Of a DNA stretch of 6,456 nucleotides, positions 1 to 5,900 are shown piece by piece. The position numbers and the translations under genes are program-made. Below the pieces are notes generated by a model. The model was not told the origin of the DNA. It saw nothing but the letters and a program-made list of their open reading frames with translations, and did not search any database. The stretch is from positions 1-6,456 of the forward strand of contig JAXJRB010000244.1 in NCBI GenBank assembly GCA_036310845.1, in the 5' to 3' direction. This stretch comes from COE1 sp036310845. Lineage in GTDB: Bacteria > Bacillota > Clostridia > Lachnospirales > Lachnospiraceae. Position 1 is the first letter of the stretch. The number at the start of each line of letters is the position of its first letter.

Positions 1-21
1 ACCACCGGCTTAGCCGGTGGT
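1..21 (-). repeat. Right-end subterminal hairpin of the IS200-type element
   Basis: ACCACCGGC (1-9) pairs perfectly with GCCGGTGGT (13-21) around a TTA loop. In IS200/IS605 elements the TnpA dimer binds such an imperfect palindrome near each end. It lies downstream of tnpA, which makes it the right end. The cleavage tetranucleotide would lie before base 1 and cannot be seen. Confidence 0.75.
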
Positions 22-28
22 TTGCTCT

Positions 29-124
29 GACCCTATAAGGGTCTTTTTCCGGCACTGGAGTCTAAAGACTCACCGAATAGGTTCGCCAGCCGCAACATCA
101 TTTCCTGCTAAGCCCCCTGGGCTT
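29..124 (-). other. Structured 3' tail of the IS200-type element (three hairpins)
   Basis: Between the tnpA stop and the right-end hairpin there are three compact palindromes. They are AAGCCC/GGGCTT (110-115 with 119-124, loop CCT), GAGTCT/AGACTC (58-63 with 66-71) and GACCCT/AGGGTC (29-34 with 38-43, loop ATA). The first and last are followed by T runs on the plus strand, so they resemble intrinsic terminators for transcription entering from outside the element, antisense to tnpA. The density of hairpins could also reflect a structured RNA from the tnpA 3' end. That second reading is inference. Confidence 0.5.
78..94 (-). repeat. Downstream arm of a 17-bp inverted repeat flanking tnpA
   Basis: The 17 bases at 78-94 are the reverse complement of 621-637 with one difference (16 of 17; core GGTTCGCC). 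The two arms bracket the whole tnpA gene, one 32 bases after its stop codon and the other over its predicted transcription start. In the tnpA transcript they could pair and bring the 5' and 3' ends together. Confidence 0.7.
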
Positions 125-126
125 TT

Positions 127-597
127 TTATTTGCTTCTTTTTACTGGCTCACCCGTAAACGGGTCAATATACTCTTTCAGTGTCATTTGATCATATTCCA
201 AATCTTCTTGTATTTGATTCCGAATATATTCTTCTATTTTCTTTGCATCTTTTCCTACAGTATCAACATAATATCCTCGACACCAAAAATGTCTATTTCC
301 ATATTTATATTTCAAGTTTGCGTGTCTTTCAAATATCATCAATGTACTTTTACCTTTCAGATATCCTACAAAGCTTGACACACTCATACTTGGTGGAATT
401 TCTACAAGCATATGTACATGATCTCGACACATTTCTGCTTGAACTATTCTTACACCTTTTCTCTTGCACAATGTACTCAATATATTAGCTATATCTCGGT
501 ACAATTGCCCATATATAACTTTTCTCCTGAACTTAGGTGCAAAAACTATATGGTACTTACAATTCCATTTTGTGTGTGATAAACTATTACTATCCAT
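127..597 (-). CDS. tnpA: IS200/IS605 family transposase TnpA (Y1 HuH single-strand transposase)
   Basis: The 156-residue protein cuts and joins single-stranded DNA at the element ends through a covalent phosphotyrosine intermediate, acting as a dimer. The HuH metal-binding motif is His60-Val-His62 in a RDHVHMLVEIPP context. The catalytic tyrosine is most likely Tyr124, in EYIRNQ, with Gln128 four residues on as in IS608 TnpA. The family signature FW..GYYVDTVG is at 104-115. Length is normal for the family (about 130-160) and the frame is intact, so the gene looks functional. The ATG at 595-597 has an AGGAGG ribosome binding site (606-611) eight bases upstream. A consensus TATAAT -10 lies at 643-648. 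No tnpB or other cargo accompanies it. Confidence 0.96.
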   Translation of the reverse strand: MDSNSLSHTKWNCKYHIVFAPKFRRKVIYGQLYRDIANILSTLCKRKGVRIVQAEMCRDHVHMLVEIPPSMSVSSFVGYLKGKSTLMIFERHANLKYKYGNRHFWCRGYYVDTVGKDAKKIEEYIRNQIQEDLEYDQMTLKEYIDPFTGEPVKRSK

Positions 598-605
598 TTT
601 GGATA

Positions 606-672
606 CCTCCTTTGTTTTAATGCGGTTGGCGAACCTACATTAATTATAACATTGGAGGTTTTTTACTGTAAG
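606..672 (-). promoter_or_regulatory. tnpA promoter and ribosome binding site
   Basis: Read on the minus strand there is a perfect TATAAT at 643-648 with a weak -35, CTTACA (667-672; 4 of 6, 18-bp spacer). An AGGAGG Shine-Dalgarno lies at 606-611. The predicted start of transcription is about 636-637, at the first base of the 621-637 inverted-repeat arm. The left-end hairpin at 686-708 lies just upstream of the promoter; comparable internal repeats in IS200 shield the gene from outside transcription. Confidence 0.6.
621..637 (-). repeat. Upstream arm of the 17-bp inverted repeat flanking tnpA
   Basis: This is the partner of 78-94 (16 of 17 bases complementary). On the minus strand it would form the first bases of the tnpA transcript, ahead of the ribosome binding site. 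It can also fold locally (GGTT/AACC around CGCC), so long-range and local pairing could compete. Confidence 0.65.
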
Positions 673-685
673 CTAAAGCAATTTT

Positions 686-708
686 AACCACTCGCATAGC
701 AAGTGGTT
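686..708 (-). repeat. Left-end subterminal hairpin of the IS200-type element
   Basis: AACCACTCGC (686-695) pairs with GCAAGTGGTT (699-708) around an ATA loop, with one C/A mismatch at 693/701. The outer ACCAC/GTGGT stem matches the right-end hairpin at 1-21, as expected for the two TnpA-binding palindromes of one element. Confidence 0.7.
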
Positions 709-781
709 TTATTGTTCTCCAAAGTTCCGTTTCTCTGTTGAGAAACTACACAATGTAGAACAGGGCCTTGCCCTAACAACA
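709..781. other. Gene-free hairpin cluster between the IS left hairpin and the operon terminator
   Basis: No plausible coding sequence is present. Three consecutive perfect small palindromes occur: GTTTCTC/GAGAAAC (729-735 with 740-746), CTACA/TGTAG (746-750 with 754-758) and AGGGC/GCCCT (762-766 with 770-774). They may belong to the structured left end of the insertion sequence or to the flank. The element boundary cannot be fixed without an uninterrupted copy of the site. Confidence 0.5.
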
Positions 782-821
782 AAATGGGAACTAGTACCTT
801 TTATGGTACTAGTTCCCATTT
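782..821 (-). terminator. Strong intrinsic terminator of the MazG-HNH-helicase operon
   Basis: A perfect 17-bp stem (782-798 with 805-821) closes a six-base loop. On the minus strand the helix ends in CCCATTT and runs into TGTTGTT, a U-rich tail. It lies 53 bases past the helicase stop codon, the expected place for the operon terminator. The AAA/TTT base of the stem gives it some bidirectional character, but the T-rich tail favours the minus strand. Confidence 0.85.
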
Positions 822-874
822 CATCATCTTCTATTCACACTTAATTATAAAATAAGTAAAACATAGGTAAATAC

Positions 875-3457
875 TTAATCACACATTGTTGATGACAAAT
901 CTCTTCCACAATTCATTAATAAACTTACATCACGTCTAGAATACTTTTCATACAACACAAATGGACATTCTTCACTTTTTCCATCATGGTATTTTTCTTT
1001 ATACCTTCTCAATCCAACTTCAATAATATCTCTAACCTGTCGTGCAAATTCCCTATGTTGCAAACGTTCTGTGAATTCTGCCATTCTATGAAGTATTTTA
1101 GTACTGTAATTATTTAAAATGTCAATATGACAATATTTTTGAAGCTCTTCTTCTTTACTTACAAAACTACCTTGTAGTACATTTATTGCATTAGAAAATG
1201 ATTCATCATCAATTACATATCCATACTTTTCTCCTAACTCTTTCTTAATCTCATCCAAATGAATCACTTCTTGTTCCATCAACCGCTTTAACATTTCTAA
1301 TTCATATGGTCTTGTCCCAGATAAGATAGTTTTTGACAAATACTCAAGTATAGTCATTTCCTGTTCCGATACTCTCCCTACATACAGCTCCTTTTCTTCT
1401 GATTCAAGAAACGTCTGATATGTCTTATATTCACGTGTAATTACTAATGGATCAACTTCTCCATTATCATAGAAATCTAGCAAGTACGGAATACGTCCAA
1501 GTCTATTTTTCAAGTTCCTATAGCTAGCTTTAATAATAGATTTCATCCCTTTAATTCTATCAATTGATGCAAAAATCTTATTCTTTGCTATTTCATCAAA
1601 ATGTACTGTAGACGCACCCGGAATTGTAGTATTACCACTAATGACATATTTCCGTATGATATCCGGATTATAGGAACGGTCTCCGGAAAGTGCCACCGGA
1701 ATCATAAAATTATTGTTATAGTTCCCGATGAAGTCAAGAATTACAACATATTCCTTACCTTCTGCTTTACGCAATCCACGACCAAGCTGCTGAATGAACA
1801 CAATGGGTGATTCCGTCGGTCGAAGCATAATAACTTGATTTACCTCTACTATATCAACACCTTCATTCAGAATTTCTACAGAGAAAATATAATCAAGTGG
1901 CTGCATCTTTTCTGTCGCATCTTTTTCATCCATTGCAAGTCTTTCGAAAGCGTTTGCTCTCTCATCCTCGGATGCATTACCGTTAAGCGCAATCGTTCGA
2001 TATCCCAAAGTATTAAATTTCTGCGATAATTCCTCGGACTCATCAATTCTACTACAGAAAATCAATCCCTTCACTCTATCGCCACTATATCCATAATATT
2101 CTGCTTGTTCAATAATATGGCGTACACGCTCATCGCCAGTAAGCAAATTGAAATCTCTATCAGACATTTTTCTCGATTTCAATTGCTTTTCTTCAACTAA
2201 GGAAACATCGCTGATTCCGAAATAGTGAAACGGACATAATATATCCTCTTCCATTGCTTGCTGCAATCGAATTTCATATGCAATCTGATAATTAAATATC
2301 TCGTAAATGTTACGTCCTGCTACATCGTCATCCCTTTTATCCGGAGTCGCAGTCATACCAAGCCACAGTTTCGGCTTAAAATAACTCATTACCTTCTGAT
2401 ATATATCTGCGGAACTGTGATGTGCCTCATCCAAAATAATACAATCAAATTCGTCAGGACTATATTTACGCAAATGTTCATCGCGATTTAATGTCTGCAC
2501 CATTGCAAACACATAATCTGCTTCATAATCAGAATATCCGGCACCTACTAATCCCATGGAAATATTTTTTCCAAATACCTTCTGATATGATTTCTTGGTC
2601 TGACGCGCCAACTGTCCACGATGAACTAAGAATAATACTCTTTTATATCCAAGTTCACGCATGGCAAATGCTGACGCATACGTTTTTCCGGTACCAGTAG
2701 CAGATATCAATAATGCTCGTTCTTCTCCTGCTTCGATAATTTTCTTCAAATTAACGATAAAACCAACTTGCATAGAATTAGGCTGCAAACGGTACTTTTC
2801 AACAGACGGAATGTCTTCACTCTTGGCAATCTCCCTCTGCTTTTTGATTATTTTGTATCGCTCTTTATATTGTTCATAAAACTCATCATATTCTAATGCA
2901 TATTCACTATTCCAAAGCTCATTAAACTCTTCCAATACGCTCTGGGCAATCTCACCCTTTTCGGTGGATACTACACGGGTGTTCCACTCACGATTACTTG
3001 TAAGCGCGGTTTTCGTCATATTGGAACTACCAATAATAATTCTATAGATTTCATCTTTTTTAAAGATATAGCCCTTGGTGTGAAATCCGTCTCCGGAAAC
3101 TTCCACATCATACATTTTCAATGTAATATTGGAGAGCTTATTTAACTTTTCTAAAGCTCTTGGTTCACTAAAATTCAGATAATTCGTTGTAAGAATTTCT
3201 CCTTTAATGCCTTTCTTTTCAAGAGCCTTCAGAGTCTGTAACAACGGCGTGATTCCACCCATTGTAATAAACGCTACACTAATTTGAAACCCGTCACATG
3301 CCACCAATTCATCCTCAATGGATGATAATACTTTCTTTCCTTGCTTGTAGTTATTCGAAATAAACTGCGGCTTATACGCAAGATTAGATGCAATAGTTCC
3401 ATCTATGTATGCGGTTTCAAATCCACTACGTAATTCTGATAATCTATCTTCCGTCAC
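875..3457 (-). CDS. PLD-like nuclease / DEAH-box superfamily 2 helicase with shortened DUF3427-type C-terminus
   Basis: The 860-residue protein likely combines a phospholipase D-type nuclease with an ATP-driven DNA or RNA translocase. Residues about 30-200 form a PLDc_2-like domain with HTK (126-128) and GSSN (143-146), a single HxK set. The helicase core follows: Walker A ATGTGKT (253-259), DEAH (343-346), motif III TATP (369-372), motif V region EGVD (532-535) and motif VI QLGRGLR (557-563). From about 575 onward it resembles DUF3427 proteins. Those usually run about 100 residues past the YSRRDVSLL segment (839-847), whereas this one stops 13 residues after it, so the tail looks cut short. 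The start is GTG at 3455-3457 with AGAAGG nine bases upstream; the next Met is residue 67. It follows the HNH gene by 37 bp. The family often occurs in defence or restriction-like loci; target and activity here are inferred. Confidence 0.9.
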   Translation of the reverse strand: MTEDRLSELRSGFETAYIDGTIASNLAYKPQFISNNYKQGKKVLSSIEDELVACDGFQISVAFITMGGITPLLQTLKALEKKGIKGEILTTNYLNFSEPRALEKLNKLSNITLKMYDVEVSGDGFHTKGYIFKKDEIYRIIIGSSNMTKTALTSNREWNTRVVSTEKGEIAQSVLEEFNELWNSEYALEYDEFYEQYKERYKIIKKQREIAKSEDIPSVEKYRLQPNSMQVGFIVNLKKIIEAGEERALLISATGTGKTYASAFAMRELGYKRVLFLVHRGQLARQTKKSYQKVFGKNISMGLVGAGYSDYEADYVFAMVQTLNRDEHLRKYSPDEFDCIILDEAHHSSADIYQKVMSYFKPKLWLGMTATPDKRDDDVAGRNIYEIFNYQIAYEIRLQQAMEEDILCPFHYFGISDVSLVEEKQLKSRKMSDRDFNLLTGDERVRHIIEQAEYYGYSGDRVKGLIFCSRIDESEELSQKFNTLGYRTIALNGNASEDERANAFERLAMDEKDATEKMQPLDYIFSVEILNEGVDIVEVNQVIMLRPTESPIVFIQQLGRGLRKAEGKEYVVILDFIGNYNNNFMIPVALSGDRSYNPDIIRKYVISGNTTIPGASTVHFDEIAKNKIFASIDRIKGMKSIIKASYRNLKNRLGRIPYLLDFYDNGEVDPLVITREYKTYQTFLESEEKELYVGRVSEQEMTILEYLSKTILSGTRPYELEMLKRLMEQEVIHLDEIKKELGEKYGYVIDDESFSNAINVLQGSFVSKEEELQKYCHIDILNNYSTKILHRMAEFTERLQHREFARQVRDIIEVGLRRYKEKYHDGKSEECPFVLYEKYSRRDVSLLMNCGRDLSSTMCD

Positions 3458-3494
3458 TGTTATTTACCTTCTTTCAACAATGCTTCTCTTATCG

Positions 3495-4655
3495 CTACAC
3501 TGCAAGCCGTTTTTCCCAAACATCATACCCTTGCCTTCTTGCCGAATCATATACAGGTCTCATGTTCTTCTCTAAAATTCCATAAAACTCCGTATCAGAA
3601 TTGCCCTTACGATACAACTCCTGATTTGCCCATATAGAGTGCAAATTATCCCTATAACATGCCTCATACAGTTTTCTAATGCCTTCTCGCTCATGAATCA
3701 TCTCATACATTATGTACTGATTTCTCGCAAATCGTATGAAGAAATCGTTCCAGTCCGGCAATCTATTATTCTTAGCTGAATTCAGTGAGGAATCTATTGG
3801 CATCAAATTCCAAAGTTCATCATTCATTACAAATGACCAAGGAATAAAATGGTCTACATCGTACTTTTCCTCATCAATTGCTTCATCTGTAAAAACATCT
3901 ACAATACTACGCAAATCCAATATGCCATCCCATAATTTCCGCACATGTGACAGTTTCCGCATCTTCTCATCTAATGGTGCAAGTTTATATATCAATCCCG
4001 GTACTTCCGGATTATTATTCTGCAGCCACTTTACCTTTTCACACTGAATCCAACCTAAAATCGCCACAGTATTATCCCGAATCATCTGGACCCAAGCATC
4101 ATTAAATGTAAGTTTTCTGCTCAAGCCGTTTTCACCACCAAATGTATAAGGCAGCAAAATATCACTTGCACTCAGCTTATTATAATATGCAATCATTCGT
4201 CCTGCACTGCTATCAAGACTAATCTTCTCACCAGACTTATTTGCAAACCCTGACAATGCTTTATATGGCACATTAAGAGTCAACGCTTGTTTCTCTGCAT
4301 GGAGCTGCTTATTAAACTGCTTAATAGCGTTCTTTATTTCAACCTTTGATGCATTTGCTTCCAGTCCACTCAATTCCCTAAGTTTCACTACAGCTCTTTC
4401 AAGATTATCCTTAATTCCACCATCACCCCAAATACCACTCAAATGGATGTGAAATTCAAGAACCGAATACCACGCATTTGAAATCATCTCATCAATAATT
4501 TCATCATACGTAGCTTCCGTCTTATTCTCCGATATAAGCTGTACAATTGCTTCCAACCAATAAAACTTGTAGCAGTAAGATGGATCTTTCATCATTCGAG
4601 AAAAGCCCTCAATATCTAGTTTGTTATAATAATGTGCATCAATTGTAAGTTGCAT
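3495..4655 (-). CDS. HNH endonuclease domain protein (Cas9-type HNH_4-like) of a helicase-linked module
   Basis: The 386-residue protein has no recognisable fold over its first 260 residues, which are mostly helical and charged. A clear HNH nuclease follows at about 262-300: Asp268-His269, Asn283 and Asn292 in a VDHFIPWSF...LWNLMP...NSAKNN context. The His-to-Asn spacings (14 and 9) equal those of His840, Asn854 and Asn863 in SpCas9, pointing to the PF13395-like ββα-metal class, which nicks one DNA strand. There is no RuvC domain or guide-RNA gene nearby, so it is not a Cas9 relative in the operational sense. Its ATG overlaps the MazG stop codon (TAATG), indicating translational coupling; GGAG lies 12 bases upstream. 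The N-terminal region may bind DNA or a partner. Its pairing with the next gene suggests it cuts DNA opened or selected by the helicase (inference). Confidence 0.88.
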   Translation of the reverse strand: MQLTIDAHYYNKLDIEGFSRMMKDPSYCYKFYWLEAIVQLISENKTEATYDEIIDEMISNAWYSVLEFHIHLSGIWGDGGIKDNLERAVVKLRELSGLEANASKVEIKNAIKQFNKQLHAEKQALTLNVPYKALSGFANKSGEKISLDSSAGRMIAYYNKLSASDILLPYTFGGENGLSRKLTFNDAWVQMIRDNTVAILGWIQCEKVKWLQNNNPEVPGLIYKLAPLDEKMRKLSHVRKLWDGILDLRSIVDVFTDEAIDEEKYDVDHFIPWSFVMNDELWNLMPIDSSLNSAKNNRLPDWNDFFIRFARNQYIMYEMIHEREGIRKLYEACYRDNLHSIWANQELYRKGNSDTEFYGILEKNMRPVYDSARRQGYDVWEKRLAV

Positions 4656-4960
4656 TATTCATTACCACTCCAAAATATCTTCTTTTCAAAGCCACCACGA
4701 TTCTCGCGCTTACCATTACGAATTTCCATCAATTCCTCAACAGAATGTCCTCTTGCCTCGCAAATAGCAAACAACACCTCAAGCACATCCGCCATTTCTT
4801 CAATGGACTTATCTGCTTGGTACTCCGCTATTTCCTCATTCAAATTCTTATCCAATTCTTGCAGATACTCCTCGTTATCCAAGATTCTTGTAATAGGCTT
4901 CTTGCCATCTGCAATGATAATCTCCGGAATTTTATCTCGTACTAATTTTCCTTCTTTCAT
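4655..4960 (-). CDS. MazG-superfamily NTP pyrophosphatase, COG4997 type
   Basis: This small all-alpha nucleotide pyrophosphohydrolase (101 residues) would split NTPs or dNTPs, often non-canonical ones, to the monophosphate and pyrophosphate. The opening GKLVRDKIPEII is the COG4997 signature. The Mg-binding motif is EExxE (42-46) followed by ExxD (55-58), and a conserved RGGF is near the C-terminus. I chose ATG 4958-4960, which leaves GGAG three bases upstream and AAGG ten bases upstream. An in-frame GTG at 4967-4969 would add three residues but has almost no spacing to a ribosome site. The gene heads the HNH-helicase operon, overlapping HNH by one base, so its product probably serves the same system, by altering nucleotide pools or removing a signal nucleotide (inference). 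It follows a relic of another MazG-family gene by 14 bases. Confidence 0.9.
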   Translation of the reverse strand: MKEGKLVRDKIPEIIIADGKKPITRILDNEEYLQELDKNLNEEIAEYQADKSIEEMADVLEVLFAICEARGHSVEELMEIRNGKRENRGGFEKKIFWSGNE

Positions 4961-4974
4961 TAGCTCCACACCTT

Positions 4975-5136
4975 TTATAATTCATCATACTTTTTTGCGC
5001 TATCCTTAGCTTTCTCTACCGGATATTTTGCGTTATTACGCTTGATTTTCTCCTGCACAATTTCATCCATATCTAAGCCACAAACATCCGCCATGAGAAT
5101 ACAATAATTTAGTACATCTGCTAATTCTTCTCTAGA
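4975..5136 (-). pseudogene. 5'-truncated MazG-family (dCTP pyrophosphatase-like) gene fragment
   Basis: Too short to stand out as an open frame, this stretch reads SREELADVLNYC, then CGLDMDEIVQEKIKRNNAKY and VEKAKDSAKKYDEL, then TAA (4975-4977). That is the C-terminal half of the dCTPase/RS21-C6-like nucleotide pyrophosphohydrolases, with the second metal-binding set EELAD intact. About 53 of an expected 105-120 residues remain. The first helical half with the EExxE motif is missing and is replaced by ORF6N-derived sequence in another frame. It has no recognisable start of its own. It differs from the COG4997 protein just downstream, so it is not a duplicate of that gene. I infer a recombination remnant. 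Confidence 0.72.
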
Positions 5137-5375
5137 ACTGCTGATAACATCGATATTCCTTGTTCTGTAAACGCATATGATAGTTTTCTTCTACCTCCAT
5201 GTTTATTCTCGCTTTCTTGTAAACTTGATATTCCAGATTGGAATATCAAGTTTTTGTATTCTTCCTTTGTTAATTGAAAACAAAAATCCTCTGGAAATCT
5301 ATCTACATTACGTTTCATAGCCTTGTTCAAATTAAAAGTTTCCACGTGATACAACATCGCCAAATCACTATCTAA
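5121..5375 (-). pseudogene. ORF6N-domain protein fragment, truncated at both ends
   Basis: The frame encodes LDSDLAMLYHVET, then KRNVDRFPEDFCFQLT, then GGRRKLSYAFTEQGISMLSA, the hallmark of the ORF6N DNA-binding domain of phage antirepressor-like proteins. Family members normally have a short N-terminal stretch before this and continue well past AMLSAVL. Here the domain frame begins directly after a TGA (5376-5378), inside the last codons of the SWIM gene, and it ends four residues after the SAVL segment by running into the MazG relic. The only possible starts are TTG at 5361-5363 or ATG at 5355-5357, without a clear ribosome site. An 80-residue product is possible, but the truncation at both ends makes a relic more likely. 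Confidence 0.72.
5221..5253. repeat. Perfect 14-bp inverted repeat inside the ORF6N fragment
   Basis: AAACTTGATATTCC (5221-5234) pairs with 5240-5253 around an AGATT loop, and two further T follow on the plus strand. It lies in the segment encoding NLIFQSGISSL. It could be a coincidence of codon use in this domain or a fold that affects expression; nothing else marks it as a terminator for the minus-strand genes. Confidence 0.55.
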
Positions 5376-5803
5376 TCATATAAATCATCTATCATCCGCT
5401 GAATCAGCATCTGTCTAAGCTCTGCTTTCGACAACTTCATAACATACTCTCGAATTTCTTCCTCACGCTCTTGCATTTCCTGCTCGTATTCCTGCTCGTA
5501 CAGCTGATTCTGTTCTTCGATATAGTCCATCATCTGCTGCTCTTTTTCCGGAAAGATCCCCAAATCAAGTGCAATCATGTGCTTACAGATAACTCTACGT
5601 CCTTCTGCAAACGGACAGTTACAAGCAGACTTTCGCGGATGCGCCGTGTCAATCGTCACATCATATACAGCATTTCCGCTTCCCCTTACCTTGCCTTGAT
5701 AACGATCTTCCGCAAGTTCCTTCCAACTGATTATTCGGTTTTCATGATGATAATCAATCCCTCTCCAAAAGGAATTATTACTTGCCAAATTTAGTAATTT
5801 CAT
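5372..5803 (-). CDS. Small SWIM zinc-finger protein
   Basis: The 143-residue protein has one SWIM motif, Cys61-x-Cys63-x9-Cys73-x-His75 (CNCPFAEGRRVICKH), a zinc-binding fold linked to DNA or protein contacts. The following region (about 86-125) is very rich in Glu and Gln and probably forms a charged helix or coiled coil. No enzyme domain is present, unlike SWIM-SNF2 or transposase fusions. I start it at ATG 5801-5803, which has GGAGAG (5813-5818) nine bases upstream. A longer frame opening at GTG 5857 would place its extra codons inside the inverted-repeat control region and is unlikely. Its last codons overlap the remains of an ORF6N gene. A candidate promoter and operator lie directly upstream. 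The function is unknown; a nucleic-acid-binding regulatory or accessory role is a guess. Confidence 0.82.
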   Translation of the reverse strand: MKLLNLASNNSFWRGIDYHHENRIISWKELAEDRYQGKVRGSGNAVYDVTIDTAHPRKSACNCPFAEGRRVICKHMIALDLGIFPEKEQQMMDYIEEQNQLYEQEYEQEMQEREEEIREYVMKLSKAELRQMLIQRMIDDLYD

Positions 5804-5837
5804 ATGCTTTATCTCTCCGTCCCAAAAGAACGCTCCT

Positions 5838-5883
5838 ATAATCAGCCATATGTGCACATTATGCCTGTCATATGGCTGATTAT
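5838..5883 (-). promoter_or_regulatory. 15-bp inverted repeat around a candidate promoter upstream of the SWIM gene
   Basis: ATAATCAGCCATATG (5838-5852) and its exact reverse complement (5869-5883) flank a 16-base spacer. On the minus strand the spacer holds CATAAT (5858-5863, 5 of 6 for a -10). CTGATA at 5881-5886 (4 of 6 for a -35) lies 17 bp upstream of it. The predicted start of transcription falls in the downstream arm. This geometry suits an operator bound by a dimeric repressor. No U-tract follows, so a simple terminator for the upstream gene is less likely. Confidence 0.55.
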
Positions 5884-5900
5884 CAGGCCTCGTATTATTC

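Larger units (their letters stand above)
1..708 (-). mobile_element. IS200-type insertion sequence (tnpA only), right end at or beyond window start
   Basis: This is an IS200/IS605-superfamily element carrying only the Y1 transposase gene, with no tnpB reading frame nearby. Such elements move as single strands and recognise subterminal hairpins rather than terminal inverted repeats. Two fitting hairpins bracket tnpA: a perfect one at 1-21 (right end for this orientation) and one with a single mismatch at 686-708 (left end). Both share an ACCAC/GTGGT outer stem and a three-base loop. Cleavage sites normally lie outside these hairpins, so the true right end is probably before base 1. The true left end is somewhere above 708, possibly as far as about 775, where more small hairpins sit. 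The limits given are therefore a minimum extent. Confidence 0.8.

Noticed and set aside
180..488. Plus-strand open frames inside tnpA (102 and 63 codons)
   Set aside because: They are antisense to an intact, clearly conserved transposase, lack ribosome sites and have low-complexity hydrophobic composition.
1601..2879. Several plus-strand open frames of 64-77 codons within the helicase gene
   Set aside because: All are shadows of the helicase frame, with no recognisable domains and no plausible start signals.
3736..4047. Plus-strand 103-codon frame opposite the HNH gene
   Set aside because: It overlaps the HNH catalytic region antisense and has serine-rich composition typical of a complement-strand artefact.
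3495..4655. HNH protein as a Cas9 or IscB relative with guide RNA
   Set aside because: There is no RuvC motif, bridge helix or arginine-rich region, no CRISPR array and no adjacent structured RNA; only the HNH spacing is shared.
4632..5009. Plus-strand 125-codon frame opposite the MazG gene
   Set aside because: It is antisense to a protein with complete MazG motifs; no family features.
4961..5020. Promoter for the MazG-HNH-helicase operon directly upstream of MazG
   Set aside because: A TATGAT hexamer (4984-4989) is present but no acceptable -35 lies at the proper distance, so I do not annotate it.
5471..5794. Plus-strand 107-codon frame opposite the SWIM gene
   Set aside because: It is the antisense shadow of the SWIM protein, whose CxC...CxH motif and ribosome site support the minus strand.
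5838..5883. Inverted repeat as the terminator of the upstream nuclease gene
   Set aside because: The loop is 16 bases and no T run follows on the minus strand, whereas promoter-like boxes fall in and beside the spacer.
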